From NCBI GenBank assembly GCA_900757905.1, contig CAAEPN010000096.1, forward strand, positions 1-7,216: DNA of 7,216 nucleotides, read 5' to 3'. Positions 5,924 through 7,216 of the stretch are shown in pieces. Source of the stretch: Clostridia bacterium (lineage in GTDB: Bacteria > Bacillota > Clostridia > Oscillospirales > CAG-382). A program made the translations under genes and the position numbers. The notes beneath the pieces are model-generated. The model saw only the letters and a program-made list of their open reading frames with translations, did no database searches and was not told the origin of the DNA. Within the stretch, counting starts at the first letter, position 1. Each line of letters begins with the position of its first letter.

Positions 5924-5929
5924 CCTCCT
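5924..5929 (-). promoter_or_regulatory. pyrI ribosome binding site overlapping the pyrB stop codon
   Basis: On the minus strand a perfect AGGAGG begins inside the TAG stop codon of pyrB and lies 8 nt before the pyrI ATG. This arrangement favours translational coupling, helping to keep catalytic and regulatory chains in proportion. Confidence 0.8.
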
Positions 5930-6845
5930 ACTCAATACCCAAAAGCTTTAAGATCAAAGCCATACGCATATATTTTCCGTTTGCCGCCTGCTTGAAATAG
6001 CAGGCTCGCGGATCCTCGTCCACCGCAACGCTTATCTCATTGACACGCGGCAGCGGATGCATGATGGTAAGGTCGCTTTTGGCGTTCTCCAACTTGTCCG
6101 GCGTGAGAATGTAGCTGTCCTTCAACCGCAGGTAATCCTCTTCGTTAAAGAAACGCTCTTTCTGCACGCGGGTCATGTACAGGATATCGAGATCCGGAAG
6201 TACAGACATTAAATCGCCGGTCTCTAAGCAGCTGACGTTGTTTTTACCGATAACGTCGGTTTTGATATACGCCGGCACGCGCAATTCATCCGGTGAAATA
6301 AGGATAAAGTCGATGCCCGAATAACGGCAGAGTGCGGAAATGAGGGAATGCACCGTGCGCCCGAATTTCAAGTCGCCGCAGAAGCCGACGGTCAGATTAT
6401 CAAAATGTCCCTTTTCACGGTAAATCGTGAGAAGATCGGCAAGCGTCTGTGTGGGGTGGTTATGACCGCCGTCTCCGGCGTTGATGACCGGAACGGAAGC
6501 GTTCATAGCGGCCACAAGCGGAGCTCCCTCTTTGGGGTGGCGCATCGCGATGATATCGGCATACATGGAAACGACTTTCGCCGTGTCGGCAACGCTTTCG
6601 CCCTTGGAGGCTGAGGAGCTTGCCGCTTCGGAAAAGCCAAGCACGTTTCCGCCAAGCTCATACATGGCTGCCTCAAAACTGAGTCTGGTTCGGGTAGACG
6701 GCTCGAAAAAGAGCGTCGCTAACTTCTTACCATGGCACTTTTCACTGTAAGATGCCGGATTTGCAATAATATCGCAAGCGGTGGCAATCAGTTCGTCAAG
6801 CTCTTCTTCGGAAAGATCGGTAATATCGATAAGGCTTTTCGGCAT
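5928..6845 (-). CDS. pyrB: Aspartate carbamoyltransferase catalytic subunit
   Basis: This enzyme joins carbamoyl phosphate and L-aspartate to N-carbamoyl-L-aspartate, the committed step of de novo pyrimidine synthesis in the cytosol. The product has 305 residues, close to the usual length. Active-site signatures are complete: FFEPSTRTRLSFE with STRTR at 50-54 for carbamoyl phosphate, SKGES with Lys81, HPTQ with His130, MTRVQKERF with Arg226 and Gln228 for aspartate, and MHPLPRVNEI with the Pro-Leu loop near 264-265. The start at 6845 is preferred because AAAGGAAGA (6851-6859) lies just upstream and the protein then begins like the family (MPKSLIDITDLS); a longer reading from 6884 would overlap pyrE and adds 13 unrelated residues. 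It follows pyrE by 23 nt and precedes pyrI by 12 nt, so the three genes are one transcript. The C-terminal aspartate-binding domain is intact. Confidence 0.97.
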   Translation of the reverse strand: MPKSLIDITDLSEEELDELIATACDIIANPASYSEKCHGKKLATLFFEPSTRTRLSFEAAMYELGGNVLGFSEAASSSASKGESVADTAKVVSMYADIIAMRHPKEGAPLVAAMNASVPVINAGDGGHNHPTQTLADLLTIYREKGHFDNLTVGFCGDLKFGRTVHSLISALCRYSGIDFILISPDELRVPAYIKTDVIGKNNVSCLETGDLMSVLPDLDILYMTRVQKERFFNEEDYLRLKDSYILTPDKLENAKSDLTIMHPLPRVNEISVAVDEDPRACYFKQAANGKYMRMALILKLLGIE

Positions 6846-6868
6846 AGTAATCTTCCTTTCTGCTCTGT

Positions 6869-7216
6869 TTACGCGCGGATCCACGATTCGTCGGACGGAT
6901 TATTGCGGAAAGCGGTCAAGCGCTCAACATCCTCGTTTTTGATGTAGTTCTGTTCAGCCGCTACACGGATAACACAGTCAAAATCGGTAAGGCTTGTGTT
7001 TTCCACCTCTGCTTCTGCAAGACGTTCAAGACCTTTTTTCATGCCGTAGGTGAAGATTGAAACGATACCGAGCACCTCCGCGCCGGCTTCTCTTAACACG
7101 TTTACCACTTCAATTACGCTGCCGCCGGTCGAAATGAGGTCTTCCACAACAACAACCTTTTGACCTTTTTCAAGCTTGCCTTCAATCTGATTCTGCCGGC
7201 CGTGGTCTTTCGCACC
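6869..7216 (-). CDS. pyrE: Orotate phosphoribosyltransferase, C-terminal part (cut by window edge)
   Basis: The visible 115 residues are the C-terminal half of the enzyme that transfers ribose phosphate from PRPP to orotate, giving OMP. The reading frame is open to the window edge, so the true start lies outside. The fragment opens with the catalytic loop residues KDHGRQNQIEG, including the conserved Lys and His, followed by the PRPP-binding motif VVVVEDLISTGGS, whose Glu-Asp pair binds the ribose hydroxyls. The rest is the family's helical tail, ending DESWIRA. It is the upstream member of the pyrE-pyrB-pyrI run and 23 nt separate it from pyrB. Promoter and any attenuator or PyrR site would be outside the window. 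Confidence 0.95.
   Translation of the reverse strand, partial: GAKDHGRQNQIEGKLEKGQKVVVVEDLISTGGSVIEVVNVLREAGAEVLGIVSIFTYGMKKGLERLAEAEVENTSLTDFDCVIRVAAEQNYIKNEDVERLTAFRNNPSDESWIRA

Noticed and set aside
6846..6884. Extended pyrB start at 6884
   Set aside because: It would overlap the end of pyrE and lacks a suitable ribosome binding site, whereas 6845 has AAAGGAAGA at the right distance and gives the usual length.

Overview
The window looks like a chromosomal segment from a Clostridia-type Firmicute, probably an anaerobic gut or rumen fibre degrader. The evidence is moderate GC, strong AGGAGG-type ribosome binding sites, consensus sigma-A promoters, a separate pyrI gene next to pyrB, a Firmicute-style XRE regulator and carbohydrate-active enzymes without signal peptides. 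The genus cannot be named from the sequence. No mobile element, CRISPR array, tRNA or rRNA was found.

Layout. (1) Positions 1-475: a small XRE-family repressor-like gene preceded by three operator-like copies of TTAC-N7-GTAA, exactly 30 bp apart, and followed by a bidirectional hairpin terminator. (2) Positions 490-2069, minus strand: a two-gene unit, a YbaK-type Cys-tRNA(Pro) deacylase followed by a cytoplasmic CE15-like (glucuronoyl esterase family) hydrolase. (3) Positions 2070-2249: a compact divergent control region with two good promoters and three palindromes. (4) Positions 2250-5433, plus strand: a GH78 alpha-L-rhamnosidase and, 28 bp later, an unusual membrane protein made of a degenerate ImmA/IrrE-like domain, one membrane segment, a Pro/Thr/Ser-rich linker and an Ada-like Cys/His metal-binding tail. 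A strong hairpin terminator follows. (5) Positions 5490-7216, minus strand: the tail of a pyrimidine operon, pyrE (partial) - pyrB - pyrI, tightly spaced.

How the parts may work together. The rhamnosidase and the CE15-like esterase lie on either side of a shared control region and neither has an export signal. Both therefore probably process imported plant cell-wall oligosaccharides (pectin or glucuronoxylan fragments) inside the cell; this is inference. The pyr genes supply carbamoyl-aspartate and orotate phosphoribosyl transfer for de novo UMP synthesis and are unrelated to the sugar genes. The least conventional content is the pseudo-ImmA/Ada-like membrane protein and the phased operator array ahead of the XRE gene.
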